This document shows positions 44,730 through 54,014 of a DNA stretch of 64,000 bases, piece by piece (position 1 is the first letter of the stretch; the number at the start of each line of letters is the position of its first letter). This DNA is from Acinetobacter courvalinii (GTDB lineage Bacteria > Pseudomonadota > Gammaproteobacteria > Pseudomonadales > Moraxellaceae), in assembly GCF_014635545.1 (NCBI RefSeq), contig NZ_BMDA01000005.1:124001-188000 (forward strand), given 5' to 3'. Position numbers and translations under genes: made by a program. The notes under the pieces were generated by a model that saw only the letters and a list, made by a program, of their open reading frames with translations, ran no database searches and had not been told where the DNA came from.

Positions 44730-45101
44730 ATGCACAGGTTGATATTCGGATTGATAGGTAGTGTGATGGCGACACTAAGTTATGCGGATAATTGTGATAA
44801 AACACGTGATGGTTATGATGATGTTTTCTGTACCAATAAAGTCTATCTGAGTGCAGATACGGACTTAAATAAAAACTATCAGCTATTACGCAAATACCTG
44901 AATGAAACCCAACAAAAAATTTTGAAGAAATCCCAACTGGCATGGATCCGTTATCGCGATGTCGAGTGTAGTGAGGACCTGAAGAGCGTGGCGAATATTC
45001 AATGTCGTTTAAGCATGACCCAAGAGCGCAACAACTGGCTACAAGAGCGCCTGCGTGAATGTGAAGCGGGCGCATGTAAGACCACGCGTCTGAGTGAATA
45101 A
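44730..45101 (+). CDS. LprI-like (DUF1311) secreted protein
   Basis: 123 aa from MHRLIFGLIGSVMATLSYADN. The signal peptide is cleaved near SYA. The mature part has four cysteines and the DUF1311/LprI block LNKNYQLLRKYLNETQQKIL, KKSQLAWIRYRDVEC. LprI of Mycobacterium inhibits lysozyme, so a periplasmic lysozyme-inhibitor role is possible. ATG 44730 is preceded by GGAAAG; the longer frame from 44592 is not supported. A terminator follows. Confidence 0.72.
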   Translation: MHRLIFGLIGSVMATLSYADNCDKTRDGYDDVFCTNKVYLSADTDLNKNYQLLRKYLNETQQKILKKSQLAWIRYRDVECSEDLKSVANIQCRLSMTQERNNWLQERLRECEAGACKTTRLSE

Positions 45102-45120
45102 ACAAATCCCCGGATATAAA

Positions 45121-45148
45121 AAAAGCCACATCAAATGTGGCTTTTTTG
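45121..45148. terminator. Bidirectional terminator between the LprI-like gene and infA
   Basis: AGCCACAT at 45124-45131 and ATGTGGCT at 45135-45142, flanked by an A-run and T6. Confidence 0.9.
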
Positions 45149-45164
45149 CATTCACTAATCTGAC

Positions 45165-45386
45165 TTAGCGTGCACGATAAGTGATACGACCCTTGGTTAA
45201 ATCATAAGGTGTCATTTCAACTTTTACACTGTCACCTGTCAAAATACGAATATAGTGTTTACGCATTTTACCAGAAATGTGAGCAATAACTTCGTGACCG
45301 TTTTCTAAACGTACACGGAACATCGTATTAGGAAGCGTTTCGGTGACAACGCCTTCGAACTCAATGAGTTCCTCTTTATTGGCCAT
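45165..45386 (-). CDS. infA: Translation initiation factor IF-1
   Basis: 73 aa, S1-fold OB protein that blocks the ribosomal A site during initiation. [20 protein letters not shown] and [24 protein letters not shown] are near-universal IF-1 sequence. It ends RITYRAR. The usual neighbours such as aat or clpA are absent here. Confidence 0.97.
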   Translation of the reverse strand: MANKEELIEFEGVVTETLPNTMFRVRLENGHEVIAHISGKMRKHYIRILTGDSVKVEMTPYDLTKGRITYRAR

Positions 45387-45616
45387 AGCCTACCTGATGA
45401 TCAAATTGGGAAGGCGCAAATTATAGTCAATTTATTTAAAATTTACAAGATCAAGTCGCGGTAAGGCTGTCACATATTAACCGAAAGAAACTGTCGGACA
45501 ATTTAGGATTTTTTTTAACAAAATAAGCAGAATATTGTTGTCAGTTTGGTCAATCAACGTTAATCTAAAATTGTTGTTCATTGTCATAATAACGTATCTA
45601 CAGGGAAGGGCACTGC

Positions 45617-46624
45617 GTGGGTCAGCTAACAGATGCATCAGTTGTATTGCGCTTTGGTTATCAGGCAATTCGTAAAGCAGGATTACCAACCGAAGAGATT
45701 TTAACAAAAGCCGGCGTGGCACTAAATCAGGTTGATACCAATGCGAGAACGCCCCTGAGTGCACAAAATGCCTTCTGGATTGCGGCACAGGACGTGAGTA
45801 AGGATCCGGATATCGGATTGCACCTAGGCGAGCATTTGCCTTTGTACCGTGGTCAGGTGATTGAACACCTTTTTATCAGTAGTGAAACTTTTGGTGAAGG
45901 ATTAAAGCGCGCTTTAGCCTACCAGCGTCTGATTAGTGATGCCTTTGATGCCAAGCTGATTATTGAAGATGGCCGCTGCTATTTGACCAATGGCGAACAG
46001 TTCTGGCCGGATAATTTGGTCAATCGCCATTTTTCCGAATGTGCCATGTCCGGCATTTTACGTTTCTTTAAATTTATTACCGAAGGGCAGTTTGAGCCAA
46101 TCTACATTGATTTTAATTTCAGTGAAGGTGCTGCTGATGATGAATATTTCAGGGTCTATGGTTGCCCAGTCAGCTTAGGACAAAAAGAAACACGTCTTTA
46201 TTTTGATGCTGCCGTGCTGGACTATCCATTGTGGCAAGCTGAGCCAGAATTATTGCAATTGCATGAGCAACTGGCGATTGAAAAATTACAGGAACTGGCG
46301 CGATACGATCTGGTCGGTGAAGTGCGCCGTGCCATTGGCTCAACCTTGGAAAGTGGTGAAACGACACTAGAAACGGTTGCGGCACAATTGAATATCACGC
46401 CGCGTCGCTTAAGAACGCAATTGAGTGAAGCCAATACCAGCTTCCAGCAAATTCTTTCTGACTATCGCTGTCGTCTGGCGAAAAAACTTTTGGCGAATAC
46501 CAGTGAAAGTGTGGAACGTATTGTGTATTTAACCGGTTTTTCTGAGCCAAGTACGTTCTATCGGGCGTTTAAGCGTTGGACCAATGAAACTCCTGTTGAA
46601 TATCGTAAGCGTAAACAGCGTTAA
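45617..46624 (+). CDS. AraC-family transcriptional regulator (OruR/ArgR-type sensor domain)
   Basis: 335 aa. The N-terminal arabinose-binding-like sensor domain of the OruR group begins around LRFGYQAIRKAGLP and includes DPDIGLHLGEHLPLY. The C-terminal double HTH is about residues 240-330 (LETVAAQLNITPRRLRTQLS; IVYLTGFSEPSTFYRAFKRW). Translation starts at GTG 45617. The ligand and targets are unknown. It is divergent from infA. Confidence 0.9.
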   Translation: MGQLTDASVVLRFGYQAIRKAGLPTEEILTKAGVALNQVDTNARTPLSAQNAFWIAAQDVSKDPDIGLHLGEHLPLYRGQVIEHLFISSETFGEGLKRALAYQRLISDAFDAKLIIEDGRCYLTNGEQFWPDNLVNRHFSECAMSGILRFFKFITEGQFEPIYIDFNFSEGAADDEYFRVYGCPVSLGQKETRLYFDAAVLDYPLWQAEPELLQLHEQLAIEKLQELARYDLVGEVRRAIGSTLESGETTLETVAAQLNITPRRLRTQLSEANTSFQQILSDYRCRLAKKLLANTSESVERIVYLTGFSEPSTFYRAFKRWTNETPVEYRKRKQR

Positions 46625-46639
46625 TTTCTTTAAAATGAA

Positions 46640-46671
46640 AAAAGCCTGATCAAATCGATCAGGCTTTTTTA
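46640..46671. terminator. Bidirectional terminator between the AraC-type gene and truA
   Basis: AGCCTGATC at 46643-46651 and GATCAGGCT at 46657-46665 with an AAATC loop and T6. It serves both convergent genes. Confidence 0.9.
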
Positions 46672-46690
46672 TTTGTTCATGGATTTTGAA

Positions 46691-47488
46691 TTAATCCGGT
46701 AAATTGAGCCACTGCGGGCCTAAAGGCATGTTCGGTAATTCAAACTCATCTGGATAATAGGCCTGAATAAAATAAAGACCATCGGAAGGGGCGGTAATTC
46801 CGGCAGCAGTACGGTCTTCTGCAGCAAACATGGTATCGATATGATCGATGTCATACATGCCTTGACCGATTTCAAGCAGGCAGCCCATGATGTTGCGTAC
46901 CATATGATGTAAAAAACCATCTGCCTGAATGTCGAGTACCAGATAACGGCCATGCTCAAACAGGCGACAATGCTTGACGTGACGTACCGGTTGATTTGAC
47001 TGACAGGCTGCCGCACGGAAGGTTTCGAAATTATGGGTGCCTTCAAACTTGGATGCAGCCGTAATCATTTTCTGGACATCAAGCGTTTGATAGAGATGCG
47101 TAACTTGCTTGTACAGCAACGCCGGGCGAGTCGGGGCGTTATACACCACATAACGATAACGACGTGCCACCGCCTTAAAACGCGCATGGAAATTTTCATC
47201 CATGCATTTAATCCACTGAATCGAAATATCTTTGGGTAGTTGACTGTTGGCCCCACGAATCCAGCCTTGTTCCGGACGGATCGCGTCGGTATCAAAATGC
47301 GCCACCATATTGGTTGCATGCACACCGGCATCGGTACGGCCCGCGCCATGCAACACGATCGGTTGATTGGCAATACGACTCAGCACTTTTTCAATGGTTT
47401 CCTGCACAGTGACAACGCCAGCCTGTTGGGTTTGCCAACCACGGTATTGAGTACCGCAAAATTCAATACCTATTGCATAACGTTGCAT
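46691..47488 (-). CDS. truA: tRNA pseudouridine synthase A
   Basis: 265 aa. Modifies U38-U40 of tRNAs. The catalytic Asp is D53 in GAGRTDAGVHA, and YRYVVYN and FLHHMVRNIMG are the other family blocks. It follows the asparaginase gene on the same strand (15 nt). The asd-fimV-truA order of pseudomonads is kept, with the asparaginase gene inserted. Confidence 0.96.
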   Translation of the reverse strand: MQRYAIGIEFCGTQYRGWQTQQAGVVTVQETIEKVLSRIANQPIVLHGAGRTDAGVHATNMVAHFDTDAIRPEQGWIRGANSQLPKDISIQWIKCMDENFHARFKAVARRYRYVVYNAPTRPALLYKQVTHLYQTLDVQKMITAASKFEGTHNFETFRAAACQSNQPVRHVKHCRLFEHGRYLVLDIQADGFLHHMVRNIMGCLLEIGQGMYDIDHIDTMFAAEDRTAAGITAPSDGLYFIQAYYPDEFELPNMPLGPQWLNLPD

Positions 47489-47503
47489 GTTCTCACCTCA
47501 ATA

Positions 47504-48472
47504 TTAGTGTTGCTGCCAATGTTCGAACCATTGTTCGTGGGTCGGGTATTTTAAATACATTTGCAGGGCTTTTGCATATAAATCGGCATGGCTATGGCAA
47601 TCATTGACCAAAACTTTGGCAGATTGAATCCATGAACTGACGGCATAACGCTGATCCAGCTGCCCGAAGGTAACCTGTGTACTAATAATCGGCAGACATT
47701 GCTGCTGATAAAGTGTTTCGAATAACCCAAGGATTTCATCATTGACGGCAATATTGCCTGTTCCGAAACCTTGTAAAACCAGAAAATTGGGTGGCGCAAG
47801 CGCAAGATTTTTTAACTGCGTGACCAGTTGTTCTTTGGCAATCGGCTGTAACATCAGATTGAGTATGTTCAGTTGCGCTGCTTTTTCGATATGGTCATTG
47901 TGGATCACAAAAGCATCAGCGGTGGTCTGGCAACTTTGTTCTGCCTTGATCCCGACAAAAGCATCCAGCTCGGTGGTATGGGCTTTTAGCGTGGTTTGGG
48001 CATGGAAGATTTGTTGATGAAAGGCCAGATAAACACCGCTTGGTAGGCTCAGTACCTGCTCTAGGGCCAGGTATAAATTGCCGATTGCATCGGTAAATTC
48101 ACGGGTATCGTTACCTTCAATATTCAGTAATGGATATTGACTGCCGGTAATAATGGCATGGCAAGAATGGCCTAAGAAGCGTGCCAGTGTGGCTGCCGCA
48201 TAACTGAGCGTATCGGTTCCGTGAATAATCACGAAATGCTGGAAGCTATTCAGTTGGAGTTGCTGGATTTGTTGGACCAGTTGCAGCCAGTCGGATGCTG
48301 TGCAGGCGCTGCTATCTTTAATACTGGGTGCAGCGAAGCATTCGACCTGTAAATGCGGTGGGATCACCTTGCCGAGTAGCGGTAAAAAGTCCTGTTCCGG
48401 CATTGGCATTAACGGTTCGCCAATACAGCCAAAAGTCCCACCCATATAGATTAAAGCGATTTTTTTCATCAT
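47504..48472 (-). CDS. Type I-like L-asparaginase
   Basis: 322 aa. Asparaginase motif 1 is IALIYMGGTFGCIG with the catalytic Thr, and motif 2 is VIIHGTDTLSYAA with the Thr-Asp pair. LALAPPNFLVLQGFGTGNIA is the usual C-domain entry. No signal peptide, so the cytoplasmic (AnsA-type) class is likely. It lies between truA and the FimV-like genes. The start could be one codon later (MKK). Confidence 0.88.
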   Translation of the reverse strand: MMKKIALIYMGGTFGCIGEPLMPMPEQDFLPLLGKVIPPHLQVECFAAPSIKDSSACTASDWLQLVQQIQQLQLNSFQHFVIIHGTDTLSYAAATLARFLGHSCHAIITGSQYPLLNIEGNDTREFTDAIGNLYLALEQVLSLPSGVYLAFHQQIFHAQTTLKAHTTELDAFVGIKAEQSCQTTADAFVIHNDHIEKAAQLNILNLMLQPIAKEQLVTQLKNLALAPPNFLVLQGFGTGNIAVNDEILGLFETLYQQQCLPIISTQVTFGQLDQRYAVSSWIQSAKVLVNDCHSHADLYAKALQMYLKYPTHEQWFEHWQQH

Positions 48473-48478
48473 AAAAAA

Positions 48479-48497
48479 AGCAGTCTTAGAGACTGCT
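48479..48497 (-). terminator. Terminator after the FimV C-terminal gene
   Basis: AGCAGTCT at 48479-48486 and AGACTGCT at 48490-48497 with a TAG loop. The minus-strand T-run extends into the asparaginase start region. Confidence 0.75.
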
Positions 48498-48516
48498 TAT
48501 ATTAGACTGATCAAAT

Positions 48517-49758
48517 TCAGGAAGCTATTTTATTCAGTAAAATTTCTGAACGTTGTTGTTGCTCTGCATTCAATGTTGACGTGTTTTTTAACAGTTCACG
48601 GGCAGACTGGTAAGCGCCCAGTTCAATATACTGTTCAGCCAGTTCCAGATTTAACTGTGCTTCATCCAGTTGTTGCAAATCCGGGAAGGATTGCATCAAT
48701 GGATCATGACTTGCTGAAGCTTGAGCCGGTGCTGGCGTAAATTCAACTTTAGGCTCGACAACAGGTGCGGGCGCTACAGCGTCAAATGAAAATTCAGTCT
48801 TTTCAATAGGAGCTTTTTCTTCAACTTGCTCCTGAGACGGTTCAAAACTGAAATCAAGGCTTGGTGCTGTTTCTGTACTTTGCGGTTTAGCTTCAGGCTG
48901 ATTTGGAACAACTTCTAAATCCGCAAAGTTAAAGTCTAATTCAGGTTTAGTGTCTTCAACTTTGGCTTGTTCAGTCTGCGCTGGGGTGGAATTCAGGTCA
49001 AAAGAAAACTCAAGCGGCTGCTGCTGTTTTGCTTCAGGTGTTTCAACAGGTGCAGGGGTAGGTTCAACCGTTTGCTTTTGTTCAAACGAAAAGTTGAAAT
49101 CTAGGGGCTGTACTTCAGGCGCTGGCTCTACAGGTTTGGCTTCTTCTGCAGGCGCGTTATATTCAGATTGTAAATCATCAAAAGACTGCGCTGCCGGTGT
49201 TTGCACTAAAGCATCAAAATCAGCGCTATTGTTCTGAGCGACGGGTTCAGCTGCTGTAGGCGTCTGATGAAAACTGGTCGCGTTAAATTCGATTGAATCG
49301 GGCTGTTTATTTTGTAGATATTCGCGATGTTTGATTTCAGCGGCTTGCACAATATCTTCAAGTTTCAGTGCATGCAGATGTTTGATCAGTTGATCAATTG
49401 CAAAATCATCTTTCTGTTTGAGATGAATCTCCAGCAAAAACAGATACAGCTCATGTTGAGAGTTATCTTGTTTCAAAGACTGATTGATTTGTGCCTCAGC
49501 AGCTTGAAAATTACCACTTTGAATATTTCTTTCAAGCTGTTGGCGCAGGCTTTCAGAAATTGCAGTGCTAACTTGAGGGGCAAGTTCCTGTTCTTCCCGA
49601 ACGAGTGTTGTACGTGAAGCAGTTTTGGTGGCAGCTTTTTTCGGTGTTTTGGCTGTACCTTTCTTTGGTGCAGCATTGGCCTGATTACTTTCACGTTTTT
49701 TTAAAAAGATCGCGACCACCAGCACAATGACCAGTAGCACGATGATGATATTTGACAT
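48517..49758 (-). CDS. FimV C-terminal-type protein (TPR-like)
   Basis: 413 aa. Starts with a membrane helix, NIIIVLLVIVLVVAIFLKKRE, then a basic stretch. A helical segment around 70-155 resembles TPR repeats. A long acidic, Pro-rich linker with repeats of the LDFNFSFE type follows. The last 45 residues, LDEAQLNLELAEQYIELGAYQSA, are the FimV C-terminal TPR/protein-interaction block. It is a separate gene from the LysM part, 61 nt downstream, with GGGG before its ATG. It probably acts as a polar pilus/landmark factor with its partner. Confidence 0.75.
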   Translation of the reverse strand: MSNIIIVLLVIVLVVAIFLKKRESNQANAAPKKGTAKTPKKAATKTASRTTLVREEQELAPQVSTAISESLRQQLERNIQSGNFQAAEAQINQSLKQDNSQHELYLFLLEIHLKQKDDFAIDQLIKHLHALKLEDIVQAAEIKHREYLQNKQPDSIEFNATSFHQTPTAAEPVAQNNSADFDALVQTPAAQSFDDLQSEYNAPAEEAKPVEPAPEVQPLDFNFSFEQKQTVEPTPAPVETPEAKQQQPLEFSFDLNSTPAQTEQAKVEDTKPELDFNFADLEVVPNQPEAKPQSTETAPSLDFSFEPSQEQVEEKAPIEKTEFSFDAVAPAPVVEPKVEFTPAPAQASASHDPLMQSFPDLQQLDEAQLNLELAEQYIELGAYQSARELLKNTSTLNAEQQQRSEILLNKIAS

Positions 49759-49819
49759 GATCTTTACCCCTTAAAGATAGCGCCGCTTTTATGCAAATTT
49801 ATGAGAATCTTCTCGTTAC

Positions 49820-51295
49820 CTAGCGTGTTGGCTTTTTAGTTTCCTGCTGCGCTTTCAACTGATCCTGTAATTCGGCAAGCCGGGCATTTAACAGCTGAAT
49901 ACGTTGTTCCTTTTGATGCAGTGCCAGTTCTAACTGGGTAACGTTTCTTTGTAATGTAACGGTTTTTTCTCGTGCTGTCATAACTTTTAATGACAAGTCT
50001 GCACTGGTTTTTTGTTGTAATGTGTCTTTTTTGGCACTTCCCGTACTTGAATCTTGATGACTTTCAGCAACTAAGGACATTTCTGCCTGCTGTAAGCGAT
50101 ATTTGGCTTTAGCCGCGGCAGGGCGCTGCGTTTGTGCTGCAATCTGATTGATATTTTTAGGCTGCTGAGTGGCAGTGGCGCTGACATTAAAATTCAAATG
50201 TGAGCCTTGTCTAAGCCGGTTTGCATTCCCGCCAATAAAGGCATGTTCATTCTGCGCCTTGATTTGATGCATCACCTGAGCAACAGGTTGTTGGGTCTGC
50301 CCCGCAATACGTTGTGCAATACTCCATAGCGATTCATTGCGTTGTACCACATGTTGTTGTGCAGTCTCCGTAGAGGGCATTGGCGTATTCTGCACAGGTG
50401 CTTTTTGCTTAACCGGTGTGGAACCTTCTTTGGCCTGATAGTGGGCCTTGGTTTTCTCTGCATCTTCAACCGACTTTAATGCCGTATTTTTGAACTCATT
50501 TTCCGGCTGAATAGTTGATGTTGCGACTGGAGAGCTTTGGGCTGTTTGAACATTGTCCTGTTTAAGAGCAGTAACTTCGGCTGCTTTCTCTAATTTCTCT
50601 GCTTTGGGCTCTATATTTGATGCTGTTTGCTGAAGTGGTGCTGCTACAGAGGGATCTGCATTGACAGGCGTGGCAACTGATATGACGGCTGCATTGTCCA
50701 GTTCAGAAGAAGATTGTTTTTTTAATGCAGGCGGTAAGGCAAAGGGTGCATTTAACAGGGTTTCCTGTTTAGCCCCGGGTTGTGCCGTACTGTCTGCAAC
50801 ATTGAAACGGGTACTTTCAGGCAGGTTTAAGGCTATATCTTTTTCGCTGACGATAAATTTGGGTGTCAGTGATTTTTCATTATTACTTTTTGCGCTGAGC
50901 GGTGGTGCTTTGACTGCCTGACGCATGGACTGGCGTATATGTTTTAAATGAGAAGCGCCGCCTTCCTGTATTTTGATAATAATGTTCAGTTCAGCATCGG
51001 TCATTGGGCGGGAAGAGGTGATGACAATGACACCTTCGCCCTGATTATTGCGGCGTGTAAAAAAGTTCAGATTTGAAGGCGGCTGATGTGCAGCGCCAAT
51101 CATCAATAAGTCCTCTGGTGTCGCCAGACTGACATCAAATTTCGAGTTGAGATCGGCCTGATGAAAACTCATTTCCGCATACAGTAATTCACCTGGCGCA
51201 GACTGGATTTGCAATGGATCAAGTGTAATGGCATAAAGATGTTGCGAAGAAATTATGGTTAAAATGGCAATTTTTAATTTGTTATAAACAGTCAT
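49820..51295 (-). CDS. fimV: FimV N-terminal-type protein with LysM-like domain
   Basis: 491 aa from MTVYNKLKIAILTII. The signal peptide is cleaved near LYA. The FimV N-domain is DPLQIQSAPGELLYAEMSFH and GVIVITSSRPMTDAELNIII. A long low-complexity linker follows, then the LysM-like peptidoglycan-binding block RNESLWSIAQRIAGQTQQPV (about residues 325-375). A C-terminal coiled coil lies near LQRNVTQLELALHQKEQRIQ. GGATCGAG precedes ATG 51295. An upstream in-frame extension to 51529 overlaps asd and is spurious. Confidence 0.8.
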   Translation of the reverse strand: MTVYNKLKIAILTIISSQHLYAITLDPLQIQSAPGELLYAEMSFHQADLNSKFDVSLATPEDLLMIGAAHQPPSNLNFFTRRNNQGEGVIVITSSRPMTDAELNIIIKIQEGGASHLKHIRQSMRQAVKAPPLSAKSNNEKSLTPKFIVSEKDIALNLPESTRFNVADSTAQPGAKQETLLNAPFALPPALKKQSSSELDNAAVISVATPVNADPSVAAPLQQTASNIEPKAEKLEKAAEVTALKQDNVQTAQSSPVATSTIQPENEFKNTALKSVEDAEKTKAHYQAKEGSTPVKQKAPVQNTPMPSTETAQQHVVQRNESLWSIAQRIAGQTQQPVAQVMHQIKAQNEHAFIGGNANRLRQGSHLNFNVSATATQQPKNINQIAAQTQRPAAAKAKYRLQQAEMSLVAESHQDSSTGSAKKDTLQQKTSADLSLKVMTAREKTVTLQRNVTQLELALHQKEQRIQLLNARLAELQDQLKAQQETKKPTR

Positions 51296-51390
51296 CTCGA
51301 TCCATGAAAAAGTGATGTGATGGTCAGAAAAAAAGTATACATTACCGTGATGTAAATGAATTGTAAATTCTTCATTTTTCATCAGCATAA

Positions 51391-51418
51391 AAAAGCCGAT
51401 CAAATGTGATCGGCTTTT
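51391..51418 (-). terminator. asd terminator
   Basis: AAAAGCCGATCA and TGATCGGCTTTT form a 12-bp stem with an AATG loop between asd and fimV. Confidence 0.85.
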
Positions 51419-51437
51419 GATTTTCCGGGATTTTTGC

Positions 51438-52556
51438 TTAAGCGTTCTTGTATTCAACCAGGATACGAAGCATACGACGCAACGGCTCTGCAGCGCCCCA
51501 GAGTAACTGGTCACCAACCGTGAATGCACCGAGATATTCTTTACCCATATTCAGCTTGCGTAAACGGCCGACTGGCACAGTTAAAGTTCCTGTGACTGCA
51601 ACTGGAGTAAGATCAGTCATAGAAGCTTCACGAGTATTCGGAACCACTTTTGCCCATTGGCTCGAGTTGCGAATCATATCTTCGATCTCGTCCAGTGCCA
51701 CATCTTTTTTCAGTTTCAAGGTAATCGCTTGAGAGTGACAACGCATCGCACCGATACGGACACAGTGCCCATCGATTGGAACAATTTGCTGGTTACCGAG
51801 GATCTTATTGGTTTCAACCTGACCTTTCCATTCTTCTTTTGATTGACCACTTTCGAGCTGTTTGTCGATATATGGAATCAATGAACCTGCCAATGGCACG
51901 CCGAAGTTTGCTTTCGGAAAACCTTCGCCACGTTGCAAGTCAGCAATTTGACGATCAATATCCAGAATCGCAGATTTAGGATCATCCAGTAAGTCTTTGG
52001 TATTGTTATACAGATAGCCCATACCAGTGATCAGTTCACGCATGTTTTGCGCGCCTGCGCCCGATGCTGCCTGATAGGTCATTGAGGTTGCCCACTCCAC
52101 CAGATTGTTCTGGAACAATGAACCCAAGCCCATCAACATCAATGAAACCGTACAGTTACCACCAACGAAAGTTTTAGTGCCATTCACTAAACCATCTTTG
52201 ATTACGTTCAAGTTCACTGGATCAAGAACGATGATTGCATCATCTGCCATACGTAAAGTAGAGGCTGCATCAATCCAGTAGCCATCCCAACCTTCAGCTT
52301 TGAGTTTCGGGAAAACTTCAGATGTGTAATCACCACCTTGACAGGTCAAAATGACATCCATTTGCTTCAGACTGTTAATGTCCGTTGCATCCATAAGTGC
52401 TGGGGCAGTCTTACCACCAAATGCAGGTGCTTCACCACCTGCATTACTGGTAGAGAAATAGAATGGCTCAATATGAGCAAAATCATTCTCTTCAACCATA
52501 CGTTGCATCAGGACAGAACCAACCATCCCACGCCAACCGACCAGACCTACTTTCAT
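51438..52556 (-). CDS. asd: Aspartate-semialdehyde dehydrogenase
   Basis: 372 aa. The NADP motif is [18 protein letters not shown] and the catalytic Cys is C135 in [10 protein letters not shown], with [11 protein letters not shown] near the end. It makes aspartate semialdehyde for lysine, threonine, methionine and diaminopimelate. The ATG at 52556 has GAGGC about 9 nt upstream; the longer frame to 52625 is not family-like. It precedes fimV, as in Pseudomonas. Confidence 0.96.
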   Translation of the reverse strand: MKVGLVGWRGMVGSVLMQRMVEENDFAHIEPFYFSTSNAGGEAPAFGGKTAPALMDATDINSLKQMDVILTCQGGDYTSEVFPKLKAEGWDGYWIDAASTLRMADDAIIVLDPVNLNVIKDGLVNGTKTFVGGNCTVSLMLMGLGSLFQNNLVEWATSMTYQAASGAGAQNMRELITGMGYLYNNTKDLLDDPKSAILDIDRQIADLQRGEGFPKANFGVPLAGSLIPYIDKQLESGQSKEEWKGQVETNKILGNQQIVPIDGHCVRIGAMRCHSQAITLKLKKDVALDEIEDMIRNSSQWAKVVPNTREASMTDLTPVAVTGTLTVPVGRLRKLNMGKEYLGAFTVGDQLLWGAAEPLRRMLRILVEYKNA

Positions 52557-52738
52557 GTCATTGTGCCTCGGTATGTAAAAAATTTTAAAGGGGTTTGAGT
52601 GTATCAAAAGCGTCCACAACTGCAAGCTTTAGCGAACTAAAACAGTCAGTTTATTGAGTGGAATATCTTGTTTATATTAGAGAGAAAATTGATAAAGCGA
52701 CAGCTTTATTGTAAATCTATGCTATCCCTAAGAGAAAA

Positions 52739-53854
52739 ATGAACATGATGTGGATTCAGATTTGCGCAGCAGTGGTGATATGGCTTTCCTTTTGGTCATT
52801 AATCCCGAGAGATGAATGGTGGATTCGGGGCGCGGATTTTCCCAGATTACAGATCTTGGCATTGGGGATCGTGACTGCCGGGGCAATGTTATTTGGTCTG
52901 TCGGACTGGACCTTGAGCACCGAGCTGTTTTTTCTTGGCTTAATGGCTGCGATTGCCTATCAGCTCAAAATGGTGCTGCCTTATACGCCGTTATGGAAAA
53001 AGCAGGTACAACAAGTCAAACAGGCGGACTTAAAGCCAGAACAGCAAATTTCATTACTGGTCGCCAACGTACTGACTCCCAATCATCAATATCATCTTTT
53101 GCTGGAGCATATTGAGAAATTAAAGCCTGATGTGGTGTTGACGCTTGAATCCAATGCTGCCTGGCAACAGGCGCTTAGCCAGATTGAGCCAGACTATCCG
53201 TTTCGGGTCCCTGTACCGTTGGAAAATCTGTATGGCATGCATCTGTACAGTCGCTTGCCGTTAAAAGATACCGAAGTGAAGTTTATCTTAAGTGATGAAA
53301 TTCCTTCGATTCATACCTGCCTGACCTTGAAGTCGGGGATACAGGTCAAATTATATTGTTTACATCCGAAGCCGCCGAGTCCTACTGAGGCCAAAGATTC
53401 GACTTTAAGAGATGCCGAGTTATTGCTTGTGGGTGATCAGATCAAAGATCTGGACCAGAGCTGTATTGTGATGGGTGATCTGAATGATGTGGCCTGGTCG
53501 CGAACAACACGTTTGTTCCAGCGTATTAGCGGCTTGCTCGATCCGCGGGTTGGGCGCTATTTTATGAATACTTTCCATGCCAACTATCCTTTACTACGTT
53601 GGTCACTGGATCATATCTTTCATAGTACCGATTTTGGTTTAGTTAAAATGAAACGTTTGTCCCATATCGGTTCAGATCATTTTCCAATTTATGTGGTGTT
53701 GCAAACAGGTCTTCGCTTTGAACAGCAACAACAATCACTGCAACAGACGGCCGAAGATGAACAGGAAGCCCAAGAGGCCATACAGGAAGGCATAGAGAAG
53801 GCCGAAGAAGAGGAAAAAGTCGTGATTGATCCATTGGCTCAACCGCATAAATAG
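52739..53854 (+). CDS. Membrane-anchored endonuclease/exonuclease/phosphatase-family protein
   Basis: 371 aa. Three N-terminal hydrophobic helices (about 4-24, 37-54, 62-82) lead to an EEP domain: SLLVANVLTPNHQYH, VVLTLESNAAW with the metal Glu, VMGDLNDVAWS, and GSDHFPIYVVL with the catalytic Asp-His. The last 50 residues are Glu/Gln-rich. It may hydrolyse phosphodiesters outside the membrane. It stands alone, followed by a non-coding RNA candidate. Confidence 0.85.
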   Translation: MNMMWIQICAAVVIWLSFWSLIPRDEWWIRGADFPRLQILALGIVTAGAMLFGLSDWTLSTELFFLGLMAAIAYQLKMVLPYTPLWKKQVQQVKQADLKPEQQISLLVANVLTPNHQYHLLLEHIEKLKPDVVLTLESNAAWQQALSQIEPDYPFRVPVPLENLYGMHLYSRLPLKDTEVKFILSDEIPSIHTCLTLKSGIQVKLYCLHPKPPSPTEAKDSTLRDAELLLVGDQIKDLDQSCIVMGDLNDVAWSRTTRLFQRISGLLDPRVGRYFMNTFHANYPLLRWSLDHIFHSTDFGLVKMKRLSHIGSDHFPIYVVLQTGLRFEQQQQSLQQTAEDEQEAQEAIQEGIEKAEEEEKVVIDPLAQPHK

Positions 53855-53938
53855 CAATGCGATTGTGTTGAAACGATGCAATTCTTTTTAATTTCAGCGC
53901 GTTGCTAAAACCTATGATTTTAAACTTTAGCTAATCAA

Positions 53939-53956
53939 TGTACGTTATTTCGTACA
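53939..53956. promoter_or_regulatory. GacA/UvrY-like upstream activating palindrome
   Basis: TGTACG-N6-CGTACA, a perfect 18-bp inverted repeat with the N6 spacing of the GacA box (TGTAAG-N6-CTTACA), differing at one symmetric position per arm. It is centred about 70 bp upstream of the candidate RNA start. Confidence 0.6.
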
Positions 53957-54014
53957 TGGATTTAAGTTTGTAACGAATAGCCCTACAGGTACAAAAGATT
54001 TATTCTAAATACAT

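Noticed and set aside
51296..51529. 78-codon N-terminal extension of the FimV LysM gene
   Set aside because: It runs through the asd terminator and overlaps the asd coding end. The signal peptide begins at the internal ATG 51295 with its own ribosome site.
53939..53956. Palindrome read as an SOS operator
   Set aside because: It does not resemble either the LexA consensus or the longer palindrome bound by UmuDAb in Acinetobacter, and no damage-inducible gene follows. The GacA-type spacing fits better.
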